Part shown: positions 34,406 through 43,507 of the stretch, piece after piece
Position numbering within the stretch: the stretch's first letter is position 1
Layout: every line of letters starts with the position of its first letter
The notes under the pieces: generated by a model
Database searches by the model: none
What the model was told of the DNA's origin: nothing
What the model saw: only the letters and a program-made list of their open reading frames with translations
Made by a program: the position numbers and the translations under genes
Source: Solimonas sp. SE-A11
GTDB lineage: Bacteria > Pseudomonadota > Gammaproteobacteria > Nevskiales > Nevskiaceae
Direction of reading: 5' to 3'
Assembly: GCF_030345715.1 (NCBI RefSeq)
Contig: NZ_JAUASX010000007.1
Coordinates: 124,001 to 188,000 of the forward strand
Length of the DNA stretch: 64,000 nt

Positions 34406-35395
34406 ATGAAGAAGCCCGTCAAGGTCGCCATCACCGGCGCCGCCGGCCAGATCGCCTACTCGCTCATTTTCCGCGTCGCCTCCGGCTCCCTGCTGGGCCC
34501 GGACCAGCCGGTCATCCTGCAGCTGCTCGAAGTGCCGGTGCCGGAAGTGCTGGAAAAGCTGAAGGGCACGGTGATGGAAGTCGATGACTGCGCCTTCCCG
34601 CTGGTGCACAGCGTCGAGATCCACTCCGATCCGATGTCGGGCTTCGAGGGCACCGATTACGCCCTGCTCGTCGGCGCCCGCCCGCGCGGCCCCGGCATGG
34701 AGCGCAAGGACCTGCTGACCGCCAACGGCGGCATCTTCGGCCCCCAGGGCAAGGCCCTGGCCGCCAAGGCCTCCAAGGACGTGCGCGCGCTGGTCGTCGG
34801 CAACCCGGCCAACACCAATGCCCTGATCGCGGCCACCGCCGCTGCCAAGGGCGGCCTCGATCCGAAGCAGATCCACGCCATGGTGCGGCTGGACCACAAC
34901 CGCGCCGTCAGCCAGCTCGCCACCAAGACCGGCGTGCACGGCAACAACATCGAGAAGGTCATCATCTGGGGCAACCACAGCTCCACCCAGTACCCGGACA
35001 TCAGCCACACCACCGTCGGTGGCAAGGCTGCCAAGGACCTGGTCGACCAGAACTGGATCGAGAAGGACTTCATCCCGGTCGTGCAGCAGCGCGGCGCCGC
35101 CATCATCAAGGCGCGTGGCCTGTCGTCGGCCGCCTCGGCCGCCTCGGCCGCCGTCGACCACATGCACGATTGGGCCCTGGGCTCCAACGGCAAGTGGGTG
35201 TCCATGGGCGTGCCCTCGGACGGCAGCTACGGCATCAAGCCGGGCATCGTCTACGGCTACCCCTGCATCTGCAAGAACGGCCAATACGAGATCGTGCAGG
35301 GCCTGAGCGTGGACGAGTTCTCGCGCGCCCGCATGACGATCACCGAGAACGAGCTGCGCGAAGAGCGCGCCGCGATCGAAGAGCTGCTCGCCTAA
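34406..35395 (+). CDS. mdh: Malate dehydrogenase
   Basis: TCA-cycle enzyme of 329 residues, of the cytosolic/long type. [12 protein letters not shown] is the NAD site, [14 protein letters not shown] contains substrate-binding arginines, [12 protein letters not shown] and LDHNRA follow, and [11 protein letters not shown] holds the catalytic His. Its stop codon overlaps that of the convergent TetR gene, and its terminator lies within the TetR coding sequence. Confidence 0.97.
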   Translation: MKKPVKVAITGAAGQIAYSLIFRVASGSLLGPDQPVILQLLEVPVPEVLEKLKGTVMEVDDCAFPLVHSVEIHSDPMSGFEGTDYALLVGARPRGPGMERKDLLTANGGIFGPQGKALAAKASKDVRALVVGNPANTNALIAATAAAKGGLDPKQIHAMVRLDHNRAVSQLATKTGVHGNNIEKVIIWGNHSSTQYPDISHTTVGGKAAKDLVDQNWIEKDFIPVVQQRGAAIIKARGLSSAASAASAAVDHMHDWALGSNGKWVSMGVPSDGSYGIKPGIVYGYPCICKNGQYEIVQGLSVDEFSRARMTITENELREERAAIEELLA

Positions 35396-36039
35396 AAGCG
35401 CTGCACCCGTGGTGAAGAAGGCCGCCTCCGGGCGGCCTTCTTTTTTGCACCGGCCTGCAGATAGGCACCCAGCATGTCGGCCAGCGCGCCGATGATCTCG
35501 GAACGCTGCAGCACCGGGCTCTCCAGGCTCAGGTAGTAGGCCACGGTGTAGTGCAGCGAGTTGATCGCCACGAACAGCGCCGCCGGCAGGTTCTCCACCT
35601 GGTACTGCTCGTGGTGGCGCAGCAGGTAGACGCGGCAGGCCTCGGTCATGTGCTGCTCCAGCGCGCGGAAGGTGCTGCGCGTGCGCAGCCGGTCCCAGTG
35701 TCGCGTCAGCTCGCGGCGGCAGGGGTCGTTCTCCACCACCTCGAACACCGCCTCGAGGATGCCGCGCGTGATATCGCGGGCATCGGCGTCGATCAGCGCG
35801 CGCAGCCGCCCGTCCACCACTGCCAGCAGCTCCGCCGCGTGGCGCTGCAGCAGGGCCTCGACCAGGGCGTCCTTGTCGTCGAAGTACTGGTACAGCGAGC
35901 CGATGCTGACGCCGGCCGCCTCGGCCACGTGGTTGGTGGTGAGGTTGTCCAGGCCGCGCTCGACGATCACCCGCGCGGCGGCGTCCAACAGGGTGGCCAC
36001 CATGTCGCGCGAACGCTGCTGCACCGGCCGCTTCCGCAT
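35392..36039 (-). CDS. TetR family transcriptional regulator
   Basis: 215 residues. The N-terminal DNA-binding domain runs from [16 protein letters not shown] through [26 protein letters not shown] (HTH near 38-58). The C-terminal ligand domain is a TetR_C type. It is divergent from the MpaB-type oxygenase gene, and a perfect dyad in the 87-base gap is the likely operator for both. The basic tail after residue 198 is encoded by the mdh terminator region and may be a late extension. Confidence 0.92.
   Translation of the reverse strand: MRKRPVQQRSRDMVATLLDAAARVIVERGLDNLTTNHVAEAAGVSIGSLYQYFDDKDALVEALLQRHAAELLAVVDGRLRALIDADARDITRGILEAVFEVVENDPCRRELTRHWDRLRTRSTFRALEQHMTEACRVYLLRHHEQYQVENLPAALFVAINSLHYTVAYYLSLESPVLQRSEIIGALADMLGAYLQAGAKKKAARRRPSSPRVQRF
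35417..35446 (+). terminator. Strong intrinsic terminator of mdh
   Basis: Perfect 10-base stem GAAGGCCGCC/GGCGGCCTTC with TCCG loop and six T residues, 21 bases after the mdh stop. On the minus strand the same bases encode part of the TetR regulator's C-terminal tail (KKKAARRRP). Confidence 0.92.
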
Positions 36040-36062
36040 GGTCCCTCCCGACGCGAGTTGAA

Positions 36063-36080
36063 TGCGAGTAAATGCTCGCA
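36063..36080. promoter_or_regulatory. Probable TetR operator between tetR and the MpaB gene
   Basis: Dyad TGCGAG-TAAATG-CTCGCA, 23 bases before the TetR start and 46 bases before the divergent oxygenase start. The position suits autorepression and control of the oxygenase. Confidence 0.65.
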
Positions 36081-36126
36081 ATAGGGTAGCCCATCGCCAC
36101 TTCCTGGCAAACCTGCGAGACCTGCC

Positions 36127-37353
36127 ATGGCCGAAGGCTCCGCCCGCCCCGCCATCCCGCGCCGCCATGGCGCCGACCTGGAGACCGGCCGCCGCATGGC
36201 CGGGCCGCTGCGCTGGCTGATCCGCGGCAACCCCGAGCCCAGCCCGACGCAGTGGCAGGCCATCGGCGAGTCCCTGAACCAGGGCGACCCGGCGATGGAC
36301 CAGCTGGTGGACTGGATGGCCGCCGAGGGCCTGCGCCACACCAAGCCGCTGTTCGACCGCGCGCTGGACCAGGGCATCGCCGCCCTGCCCGACGCGCCGG
36401 AGCCGCTGCGCCGCTTCTTTGTCGCGGTGGAGGCCCGCCCGGCCTGGGTGAAGCCGGCGCTGCTGGCAGAGGGCGCCCGCGCCTGCGGCATCTCCGGCCT
36501 CACCGGCATGGACGTGCTGCGCGACTTCGGCCTGATGGCCGGCTACCAGGCTGGCGCCATCAATCGCAGCCTGGTGCTGACCGGCGCGCTGCAGAAGGGC
36601 GCGCAGCGCCGCGTGGCCGAGACCACCAAGTGGTGGATCGACGCCACCCGCCCCGGCGGCATGGAGCGCGGCGCGCCGGGCTGGCGCAGCACGCTGCAGG
36701 TGCGCCTGATCCACGCCATGGTGCGTCGCCACCTGCAGCGCCACCCCGAGTGGGACGCCGGGCAGTACGGCCTGCCGGTGAACCAGGGCGACATGCACGC
36801 CACCTACCTGGCCTTCAGCGTGATCTTCCTGTTCGGCCAGCGCCTGCTGGGCGTGCCGCTGACGGCGCGCGAGGGCCACGCCGCGATGCACCTGTGGAAG
36901 TACATCGGCTGGCTGATGGGCATCGACGAGCACTGGCTGGGCGACGGCGAACAGGCCGGGCGCATCGCGCTGTACCAGAACCTGCTGGCGCAGGCGCCGC
37001 CGGACGAGACCAGCCGCCAGCTCGGCCGCCCATTGGCGGACGAGCCCCTGCAGCGCCGCTACCGCCGGCTGGCCTGGCTGCAGGGCCGCTGGAACCGCGC
37101 CAAGCACCTGTCCATCGCCCGCGCCTTCGTCGGCCGCCGCGGCATGGACGCGCTGGGGCTGCCGGAGGGCGTGCTGCCCTGGTACCCGCTGCTGACCATC
37201 GGGCCCAGGCTGGGCTGGCACCTGGCGCATCGGCTGCTGCCCGGCGGCCGCGAGCGGCTGGTGCGGCGCGGGCTGAAGGTGCAGGAAGAATACCTGGAGG
37301 TGCTGTTCGGGGATGGGGAGAAGGAACTGACCAGACCGATGGACGGACATTGA
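36127..37353 (+). CDS. MpaB-type oxygenase (DUF2236, latex-clearing-protein-like)
   Basis: 408 residues of the DUF2236/ER-bound oxygenase MpaB family, haem proteins that cleave isoprenoid double bonds (Lcp on rubber, MpaB on a farnesyl chain). MDVLRDFGLMAGYQAGAINRSL, ETTKWWIDATRPGG, the MHATYLAFSVIFLFG helix and HLWKYIGWLMGIDEHWL match the conserved core. There is no export signal, so it should act in the cytoplasm, unlike Lcp. The substrate is unknown; the adjacent TetR regulator suggests an inducible lipophilic substrate. Confidence 0.87.
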   Translation: MAEGSARPAIPRRHGADLETGRRMAGPLRWLIRGNPEPSPTQWQAIGESLNQGDPAMDQLVDWMAAEGLRHTKPLFDRALDQGIAALPDAPEPLRRFFVAVEARPAWVKPALLAEGARACGISGLTGMDVLRDFGLMAGYQAGAINRSLVLTGALQKGAQRRVAETTKWWIDATRPGGMERGAPGWRSTLQVRLIHAMVRRHLQRHPEWDAGQYGLPVNQGDMHATYLAFSVIFLFGQRLLGVPLTAREGHAAMHLWKYIGWLMGIDEHWLGDGEQAGRIALYQNLLAQAPPDETSRQLGRPLADEPLQRRYRRLAWLQGRWNRAKHLSIARAFVGRRGMDALGLPEGVLPWYPLLTIGPRLGWHLAHRLLPGGRERLVRRGLKVQEEYLEVLFGDGEKELTRPMDGH

Positions 37354-37368
37354 AGGTTCTGGCGTTTC

Positions 37369-37395
37369 CGTTCGTCCTGAGCCTGTCGAAGGGTG
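37369..37395 (+). repeat. GAGCCTGTCGAAGG-type intergenic repeat
   Basis: CGTTCGTCCTGAGCCTGTCG followed by AAGGGTGAGG. Related units occur at 60450-60476 and, inverted, at 60519-60558. This sequence type is common between genes in many Proteobacteria and its function is unknown. Confidence 0.65.
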
Positions 37396-37407
37396 AGGTG
37401 GATCAGG

Positions 37408-37460
37408 CAGATGTCCAGTGGACATCTGCCCCGCCGAATGCCCGGCCAAGGATGGCCGGG
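37408..37460 (-). repeat. Composite two-hairpin intergenic repeat, copy B
   Basis: Inverted copy of the 18672-18724 element. Perfect 21-base dyad at 37408-37428 (arms CAGATGTCCA and TGGACATCTG), 12-base linker, then a 20-base dyad at 37441-37460 with CCCGGCCAA and ATGGCCGGG arms. It lies in the 240-base gap between the MpaB and corA genes; the rest of that gap holds the preceding repeat and nothing else recognisable. Confidence 0.8.
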
Positions 37461-37593
37461 CCGGGCTGAGATAGGCGAGCCCAGGTCGCGCCATGGATGG
37501 CACTCCCCCTTCGCTCCTCAGGGCGAATGGCTTCTGCCTCTTCAGGTGACCCGGATCGCTGACTGCACCTCTGCATGCTGCTATTTTCCCCCC

Positions 37594-38556
37594 ATGCAGA
37601 TCTTCCACTTCAACAACGGCGAGCCGCCCCGCATCCTGCCGCCGGACGCGCCCCTGCCGGAGACCGGCCTGATCTGGGCCGACTTCCTCCGTGACGAGGC
37701 CGAGGGCTGGGAATGCTGGGCGGAGCCGGTGGTGGGCGTGGCGATCGAGCCGCAGCACGTCAGCGACAGCATGAACCCCTATCACCCGTCGTTCTTCGAC
37801 GGCACCTCGGAGTACGACATGCTCGTGTTCCAGGGCCTGGGGCCCAACGACGATCCCTTTCCGGTGGAGACGCGCACCGCCGCGTTCTTCCTGTTCCGCC
37901 GCGTGCTGATCACGGTGCGCGCGGAGGACAACGTCAGCTTCCATGTCGTGCAGCAGCGCATCCGCGACGGCCGCATGCGGAGCGCGGAGTCGGTGCTGAG
38001 CCTGGCCCATGCCGTGCTCGACGTGATGGTGGACCGCTACCTGAAGGTGCGCGAGCCGATGGAGCAACGCTTCTCGGTGCTGCAGGATGAGCTGCTGGAC
38101 CCGGACAGCCGCATGAGCGACTGGCGCGCGCTGCTGCGCGGCCGCCGCGTAGCGCGGCAGATGGAGGCGCTGGCCGAGAGCCAGCTGGAGGCCCTGGACT
38201 CCTGGCGCCGCAATTCATTCCTCGACTGCAGCCCGCACGACGAGGTGAAGATCCGCGACCTGGTGGAACACGTGAACCGCGTGCTCAACCACGCTTCCGG
38301 CCAGGAGCGCGATATCGAGGCCGCCGTGCAGCTGCATTTCGCCATCGCCACCGGGCGCACCAACCGCATCGTGCAATTCCTGACCGTGCTGTCGGCGATC
38401 TTCTTCCCGCTGACGCTGATCACCGGCATCTACGGCATGAACTTCGAGCACATCCCCTGGGCGGGAGCGCGCTACGGCTTCGAGGCGATGCTGCTGTTCC
38501 TGCTCGTGATGGGCCTCGCGCTGCTGTATATCTTCCGGAAGCGCCGGTATCTTTAG
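37594..38556 (+). CDS. CorA family divalent-cation transporter
   Basis: 320 residues. A cytoplasmic alpha/beta domain and long helices are followed by two C-terminal membrane helices. The pore signature GMN is in TGIYGMNFEH, and FLTVLSAIFFPLTLITG is the first helix. It belongs to the CorA/ZntB group moving Mg2+ or Zn2+/Co2+; the family signature alone does not decide which. The ATG at 37594 is chosen because the sequence upstream is repeat-derived. Confidence 0.93.
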   Translation: MQIFHFNNGEPPRILPPDAPLPETGLIWADFLRDEAEGWECWAEPVVGVAIEPQHVSDSMNPYHPSFFDGTSEYDMLVFQGLGPNDDPFPVETRTAAFFLFRRVLITVRAEDNVSFHVVQQRIRDGRMRSAESVLSLAHAVLDVMVDRYLKVREPMEQRFSVLQDELLDPDSRMSDWRALLRGRRVARQMEALAESQLEALDSWRRNSFLDCSPHDEVKIRDLVEHVNRVLNHASGQERDIEAAVQLHFAIATGRTNRIVQFLTVLSAIFFPLTLITGIYGMNFEHIPWAGARYGFEAMLLFLLVMGLALLYIFRKRRYL

Positions 38557-38614
38557 CGCCCCGGAACGGCATGTCGCCCAAATCCTTTGCTTTTGCAACT
38601 AAATACAACATTTA

Positions 38615-38635
38615 ATCACGCAATGCCCGCGTGAT
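38615..38635 (+). promoter_or_regulatory. Palindrome and AT-rich leader upstream of the XanB2-like gene
   Basis: Perfect dyad ATCACGC-AATGCCC-GCGTGAT, 7 bases before the start codon. Upstream, 38590-38616 is unusually AT-rich for this genome and should hold the promoter. The dyad may be an operator or a leader hairpin controlling ribosome access. Confidence 0.45.
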
Positions 38636-38642
38636 CCTTGCC

Positions 38643-39590
38643 ATGTCCCCCGCTCCCGCCTCCATCCTGCTGCCCGCCGCCACCCCGGCCGAGCTGCTGG
38701 CGCGCCTGGAGTTCGGCCGCGCCGACGGCGGCGCGGCCGAGCGCCTGCGCTTCCCGCTGCAGTCCCTGGCGGGCGAGGCCACCGAGGACTGGCTGGCCGG
38801 CGGCCCGGTGGAGACGCTGGTGGCGGAGCCAGGCCTGCAACTGCGCCGCAGCGGCGATTACCTGTTCGGCCTGTTCAGCGTGCCGGCGGCGCAGTCGGTG
38901 GACATGGAGCGCGCCGGCTACCTCGCCTACGGCCGCCTGCTGCGGCTGCTGCGCGAGCGCGGCTACCCGCATGCGCTGCGCCTGTGGAACTACTTCCATG
39001 AAGTGACCGGCGGCGACGGCGACGACGAGCGCTATCGGCGCTTCTGCGTCGGCCGTTACGACGCCATCGCCGCGCCGGGCTTCGAGCAGCAGCTGCCGGC
39101 CGCCACGGTGATCGGCAGCTTCGTGCCGGGCCTGCAGGTCGGCTTCCTGGCCGGCAAGCGCGCAGGCATCCCGGTGGAGAATCCGCGCCAGGTCAGTGCC
39201 TACCGCTATCCGCGCGAGTACAGCCCGCGCGCGCCCAGCTTCGCGCGCGCCACACTGCTGGATCGTTTGCTGCTGGTCTCCGGCACCGCCAGCGTGGTCG
39301 GCCATGCCACGCAGCATCCCTACGACGCGCCCGCGCAGTTGCGCGAGACGGTGGATAACCTGCGGGCACTGCTGGCGGAAGCGCAGCGGCAGCACTTTGC
39401 CGCTGAGCCGGCACTGCGCTGGCAGCCGCGGGCGCTGCGCCTGTACGTGCGCGATGCCGCGCAGGCCGCGTCGCTGCGCGCGCTGGCGGAATCCCTGCTG
39501 GGCACGCCGCTGCCGCTGTCCGTGCTGCACGGCGAAATCTGCCGCCGCGATCTCGAGGTGGAGATCGAAGGCGTGTTCGAAGCGGTCTGA
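38643..39590 (+). CDS. Chorismatase of the FkbO/Hyg5/XanB2 family
   Basis: 315 residues. LFSVPAAQSVDMERAGYLAYGRLLRLL, HALRLWNYFHEV, GDDERYRRFCVGRYDA and HPYDAPAQLRETVDNLRALL match the family that splits chorismate. XanB2 of Xanthomonas yields 3- and 4-hydroxybenzoate plus pyruvate, feeding the aryl-polyene xanthomonadin and ubiquinone; FkbO yields dihydroxycyclohexadiene carboxylate. No polyene genes are adjacent. It converges on glpK with a 10-base gap. Family assignment is firm; the product is inferred. Confidence 0.85.
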   Translation: MSPAPASILLPAATPAELLARLEFGRADGGAAERLRFPLQSLAGEATEDWLAGGPVETLVAEPGLQLRRSGDYLFGLFSVPAAQSVDMERAGYLAYGRLLRLLRERGYPHALRLWNYFHEVTGGDGDDERYRRFCVGRYDAIAAPGFEQQLPAATVIGSFVPGLQVGFLAGKRAGIPVENPRQVSAYRYPREYSPRAPSFARATLLDRLLLVSGTASVVGHATQHPYDAPAQLRETVDNLRALLAEAQRQHFAAEPALRWQPRALRLYVRDAAQAASLRALAESLLGTPLPLSVLHGEICRRDLEVEIEGVFEAV

Positions 39591-39600
39591 GCCGCAGGGG

Positions 39601-41073
39601 TCAGCCGCTCTTCACGCGCTGCACGGCATCCAGCCAACCGGCATAGAGCTGGTCGGCCTTGTTCACGTCCAGCGTCGGGCTGAAACGGCGCTCGACGCCC
39701 CACAGCGCGGAGATCTCGTCCAGGGACTGGTACACGCCGACCTGCAGGCCGGCGAGGAAGGCGGCGCCCAGCGCGGTGGTCTCCACCGTCTGCGGGCGGA
39801 TCACGGGAATCTTCAGCATGTCGCTGAGGAACTGCGTCAGCCAGTCGTTGACCACCATGCCGCCGTCCACGCGCAGCTCGGTGGGCACGATGGAGTCCTG
39901 CGACATGGCGTTCATCAGGTCGCGCGTCTGGTAGCAGACCGACTCCAGCGCGGCACGCACGATGTGCGCGATGCCGGAGTCGCGCGTCAGGCCCAGCACG
40001 GCGCCGCGGGCCTGCGGGTCCCAGTAGGGCGCGCCCAGGCCGGTGAAGGCCGGCACCAGGTACACGCCCTGGGTGTCGGGGATCGACTTGGCCAGGGCCT
40101 CGGTCTCGGCCGCGCCGCGGATCAGCTGCATGGCGTCGCGCAGCCACTGCACCGCGGCGCCGGCGACGAAGATCGCGCCTTCCAGCGCATAGGTGGTCTG
40201 GCCGTTCAGGCGATAGGCCACGGTGGACAGCAGGCGGTTGCGCGAGCGCACGAACTCGCTGCCGGTGTTGAGCACCATGAAGCAGCCGGTGCCGTAGGTG
40301 GACTTGATCATGCCCGGCGAGAAGCAGGCTTGGCCGACCGTGGCGGCCTGCTGGTCGCCGGCGATGCCGCCGATGCGGATCGCGCCACCGAACAGCTCCG
40401 GCAAAGTGCTGCCGTAGTCGGCGGCGCTGTCGCGCACCTCCGGCAGCAGCGCGCGCGGCACCTTGAAGAAGGCCAGCAGCTCCTCGTCCCAGTCCTGCGT
40501 GCGGATGTTGAACAGCGCGGTGCGCGAGGCGTTGGTGGCGTCGGTGGCGTGCAGCTGGCCGCCGCTGAGGTTCCACAGCAGCCAGGAATCAATGGTGCCG
40601 AAGGCCAGCTCGCCGGCCTCGGCGCGGGCGCGGGCGCCGGGCACCTGGTCCAGGATCCAGGCGATCTTGGTGGCGGAGAAATACGGGTCCAGCAGCAGGC
40701 CGGTCTTGTCCGACAGCCAGTTGGAGCGCGACTCGTGCTGCTTGCAGAAGTCGCTGGTGCGGCGGTCCTGCCAGACGATGGCGGGATGGATCGGCTGGCC
40801 GCTGGCGCGCTCCCAGACCACGGTGGTCTCCCGCTGGTTGGTGATGCCGATGGCGGCGATGTCCCCGGCCGCCAGCTTGGCGTCGGCCAGCGCGCCCTTC
40901 ACGCAGGCCAGGGTGTCCTGCCAGATGCGCAGGGCGTCATGCTCCACCCAGCCAGGCTGCGGATAGGACTGCGGCAGTTCCTGCTGCGAGACGCCCAGCT
41001 TGCGGCCCTGCCGGTCGAACACGATGGCGCGGGTGCTGGTCGTGCCCTGGTCGATGGCGAGAAGGGCGGTCAT
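39601..41073 (-). CDS. glpK: Glycerol kinase GlpK
   Basis: 490-residue FGGY-family kinase making glycerol 3-phosphate. [15 protein letters not shown] (ATP site), [35 protein letters not shown] and [18 protein letters not shown] are typical. I use the ATG at 41073; the frame is open slightly upstream. No glpF or glpD is adjacent. Confidence 0.97.
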   Translation of the reverse strand: MTALLAIDQGTTSTRAIVFDRQGRKLGVSQQELPQSYPQPGWVEHDALRIWQDTLACVKGALADAKLAAGDIAAIGITNQRETTVVWERASGQPIHPAIVWQDRRTSDFCKQHESRSNWLSDKTGLLLDPYFSATKIAWILDQVPGARARAEAGELAFGTIDSWLLWNLSGGQLHATDATNASRTALFNIRTQDWDEELLAFFKVPRALLPEVRDSAADYGSTLPELFGGAIRIGGIAGDQQAATVGQACFSPGMIKSTYGTGCFMVLNTGSEFVRSRNRLLSTVAYRLNGQTTYALEGAIFVAGAAVQWLRDAMQLIRGAAETEALAKSIPDTQGVYLVPAFTGLGAPYWDPQARGAVLGLTRDSGIAHIVRAALESVCYQTRDLMNAMSQDSIVPTELRVDGGMVVNDWLTQFLSDMLKIPVIRPQTVETTALGAAFLAGLQVGVYQSLDEISALWGVERRFSPTLDVNKADQLYAGWLDAVQRVKSG

Positions 41074-41229
41074 GGAGGGGCTCCGGCGGGCTGCATGGGC
41101 CGGGAAGCGTAGCAAGCCGGGGGACGGAAGCAACCGCCAGGGAACCCCCGGGGGCCGGGCGGGTCTAGAATGCCGCGCCGCTGCCGCAGGGCGCGGGGAG
41201 CTTCAGACAGGATTCCGGGGATCATCACC

Positions 41230-43422
41230 ATGCTTTCACGCGCCGCCGCACCGGCCTCGCTGCTGGCCGCCACGCTGCTCGCCGCCTGCGGCAGCGGCGC
41301 CGGCAGCGGCGATGCCAACCTCGCCAAGGACCTGGGCAGCGACGCCCCGCGCCTGGCCCTGGAAACCCGCGCGATCCGCTTCCACGCCCCGGCCAATGGC
41401 GCCACCCCGGCCGCCGCCGTCATCAGCGGCGCCATGAGCCGCCAGGCCAGTCCGTTGTTTCTGAGCATCGAGCACGGCGAGACCGCCATCGCCGGCGTGG
41501 ACCTGCCGCGCATCGACGGCCTGCAGGCCAGCGGCCAGGTGATCCCGCGCCATCCGCTGAGCCTGGGCGAGGGCGTACACCGCGACAGCATCGTGCTGCG
41601 CGCCTGCGCCGATTCCGACTGCACGCGGCAGTATCCCGGCAGCCCGGTCACCATCCCGGTGGAATACGTCGTCGGCATCCCGGTCACGCCCGGGCGGGTG
41701 CGGGTGGAGACGGTGGAAGGCCGCAGCCCGCCGCCACAGGCCCTGCGGCTGGACTACCACGGCGGCAGCGCCTCCTGGAGCAGCCGCGTGGACTACCAGG
41801 GCGCCTCCGGCGGCTGGCTGAGCGTATCGCCGGCCAACGGCGGCAGCCTGCCCGCCACGCTGCAACTGGGCTTCGCCGCGCAGCGGCCGCAGACCGACGG
41901 CAGCTTGCGCTATCACAGCGCCACGCTGAGCTTCCAGGTGGGCGCGCAGGGCGAGCACCGCGAGGTGGGCATCGAATACACCGTGCTGCCGCTGCTGTCG
42001 GCCGAGGCCGCCGCGGCCTTCGGCGTCAGCGAGTCCGCGCCTGCGGCGGGACAGGCGCGCCGCGTCGACGTGCGCTCGCGCGATCCGGAGCGCGACGTGC
42101 CCTGGAGCGCTTCGCTGGAAGAGCCGGCCCCGTGGCTGCAGTTGTCGCAGTCCGAGGGCCGGACCGGCGATGCCTCGCAGCTCGAATACCGCCTGAACGC
42201 AGACGCCATTGCCGACCTCCCCAACGGCAACTACTACACCACCATCGTGATCGAGTCCGCGGCCGACGGCGTGTCGCCGGTCCGCATCCCGGTGGAGCTG
42301 ACGCTGGACCGCCCCTTCCTGCGCAGCGCGGCGCCGTACCTGCTGCCGGCCGGGCGCGCGGCGCGCGTAGTGCTGTCCGGCGCCTACTTCGACCAGCTGG
42401 ACATCCAGGGCCTGCAGGTCGGCACACAGCAGGTCACGACGCTGGAGCGCCGCTCGCCGATGCAACTGCTCGTGGACCTGCCGGCGCTGCCGCCCGGCCG
42501 CTACCCGCTGCGCCTGACGGTGCCCGGCATGAGCGTGGGCAGCAGCGCGCTGCTGGTGGTACAGGCGCCCTTCAGCTATGTCGCCGCCGGCGCGGCGCGC
42601 CCGCCGCAAGCACTGCCGGAGTCGCCGCTCGCATACGGCGTGCTCGACGCCGAACGCCACGCCTGCAACTACGCCGCACCGGGCGAGCCCGGCATCCCGC
42701 TGGCGCAGCTGCGCCACGACGGCAGCCAATGGCGCCATCGCCTGGCACCGCCAGGCCTGGAAACACCGCTGATGCTGGTGCTGCCCAACGGCGGCCGTGA
42801 ATTGCTGGCGCTGAGCCCCGACGTGCTGCGCCACCTGGACCCGGTGACGCTGGCGGCGACGCGCCGCACCGTCCCGGCGCTGCCCGGCACCGACGTCACG
42901 CAGGCCCTGGCCGCGGACGACGGCACGGCGCTCTACGTGGTAGGCGACAAAGCCTCCGGCGGGCGCGTGCTGCAGTACGAGCCGGCCACCGGCGCGCTCA
43001 CCGAGCCGGGCGGCTACGCGTTGCCGGGCAGCCTGGCCCTGCTGGCCGGTGATGCCGCCGCGCCGCTGCAGTCCGCGAGCGATCTGTTCGGCGAGCGCTG
43101 GGCCCGGCTCGACGAGCAGCACATCGTCATCAGCGATGCCACCGGGGTGGAGCTGGACCGCGTTGCCGCCCGGCCGGATGCCGAGCTGGCCCTCACGCGC
43201 GACGGACGCCGTCTGCTGGTGGCCTCGGGCCGCTCCGGGTCCGCGCCGCTGCTGGAGGTCTACGACATCGCCCATGCCGGGGAAACCGGCTTCGTCATCG
43301 GCCCGCCGCAGGTGCTGCCGCTGCCGCCGGGCGAAGCCCGGGGCCGCGTGCTCAACCTGGAGGAGACCGAGTCGGTTTACTGCGGCCCGCGCGGCGTGGC
43401 GGCGGTGACGCTGCCGCGCTGA
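41230..43422 (+). CDS. Large surface lipoprotein with BACON-like/Ig-like repeats and TIG domain
   Basis: 730 residues. Lipobox LLAAC (Cys near 20). At least three beta-sandwich repeats follow; the second has WLSVSPANGGSLPATLQLGF, close to the BACON pattern (WLSVSPxxG). A TIG/IPT-like domain covers about residues 355-440 (LPAGRAARVVLSGAYFD..GRYPLRLTVPG), and the C-terminal 280 residues look like a beta-propeller (LSPDVLRHLDPVTLAATRRTV). The domains are read by eye. Probably an exposed cell-surface protein; no function can be assigned. Confidence 0.8.
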   Translation: MLSRAAAPASLLAATLLAACGSGAGSGDANLAKDLGSDAPRLALETRAIRFHAPANGATPAAAVISGAMSRQASPLFLSIEHGETAIAGVDLPRIDGLQASGQVIPRHPLSLGEGVHRDSIVLRACADSDCTRQYPGSPVTIPVEYVVGIPVTPGRVRVETVEGRSPPPQALRLDYHGGSASWSSRVDYQGASGGWLSVSPANGGSLPATLQLGFAAQRPQTDGSLRYHSATLSFQVGAQGEHREVGIEYTVLPLLSAEAAAAFGVSESAPAAGQARRVDVRSRDPERDVPWSASLEEPAPWLQLSQSEGRTGDASQLEYRLNADAIADLPNGNYYTTIVIESAADGVSPVRIPVELTLDRPFLRSAAPYLLPAGRAARVVLSGAYFDQLDIQGLQVGTQQVTTLERRSPMQLLVDLPALPPGRYPLRLTVPGMSVGSSALLVVQAPFSYVAAGAARPPQALPESPLAYGVLDAERHACNYAAPGEPGIPLAQLRHDGSQWRHRLAPPGLETPLMLVLPNGGRELLALSPDVLRHLDPVTLAATRRTVPALPGTDVTQALAADDGTALYVVGDKASGGRVLQYEPATGALTEPGGYALPGSLALLAGDAAAPLQSASDLFGERWARLDEQHIVISDATGVELDRVAARPDAELALTRDGRRLLVASGRSGSAPLLEVYDIAHAGETGFVIGPPQVLPLPPGEARGRVLNLEETESVYCGPRGVAAVTLPR

Positions 43423-43507
43423 GCGTTTCCCTTGCGGTTGATGGCCGCTTGAGATTTGCCGCGGCGCTGGCGTATCGGGCGCAGGATTTCTTCCTGCCGA
43501 GCCCGCC

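Noticed and set aside
35392-38067. Long minus-strand frame continuous with the TetR gene
   Set aside because: Only the last 215 residues, from ATG 36039, resemble a protein family. The rest is antisense to the MpaB and corA genes, so no fusion is claimed.
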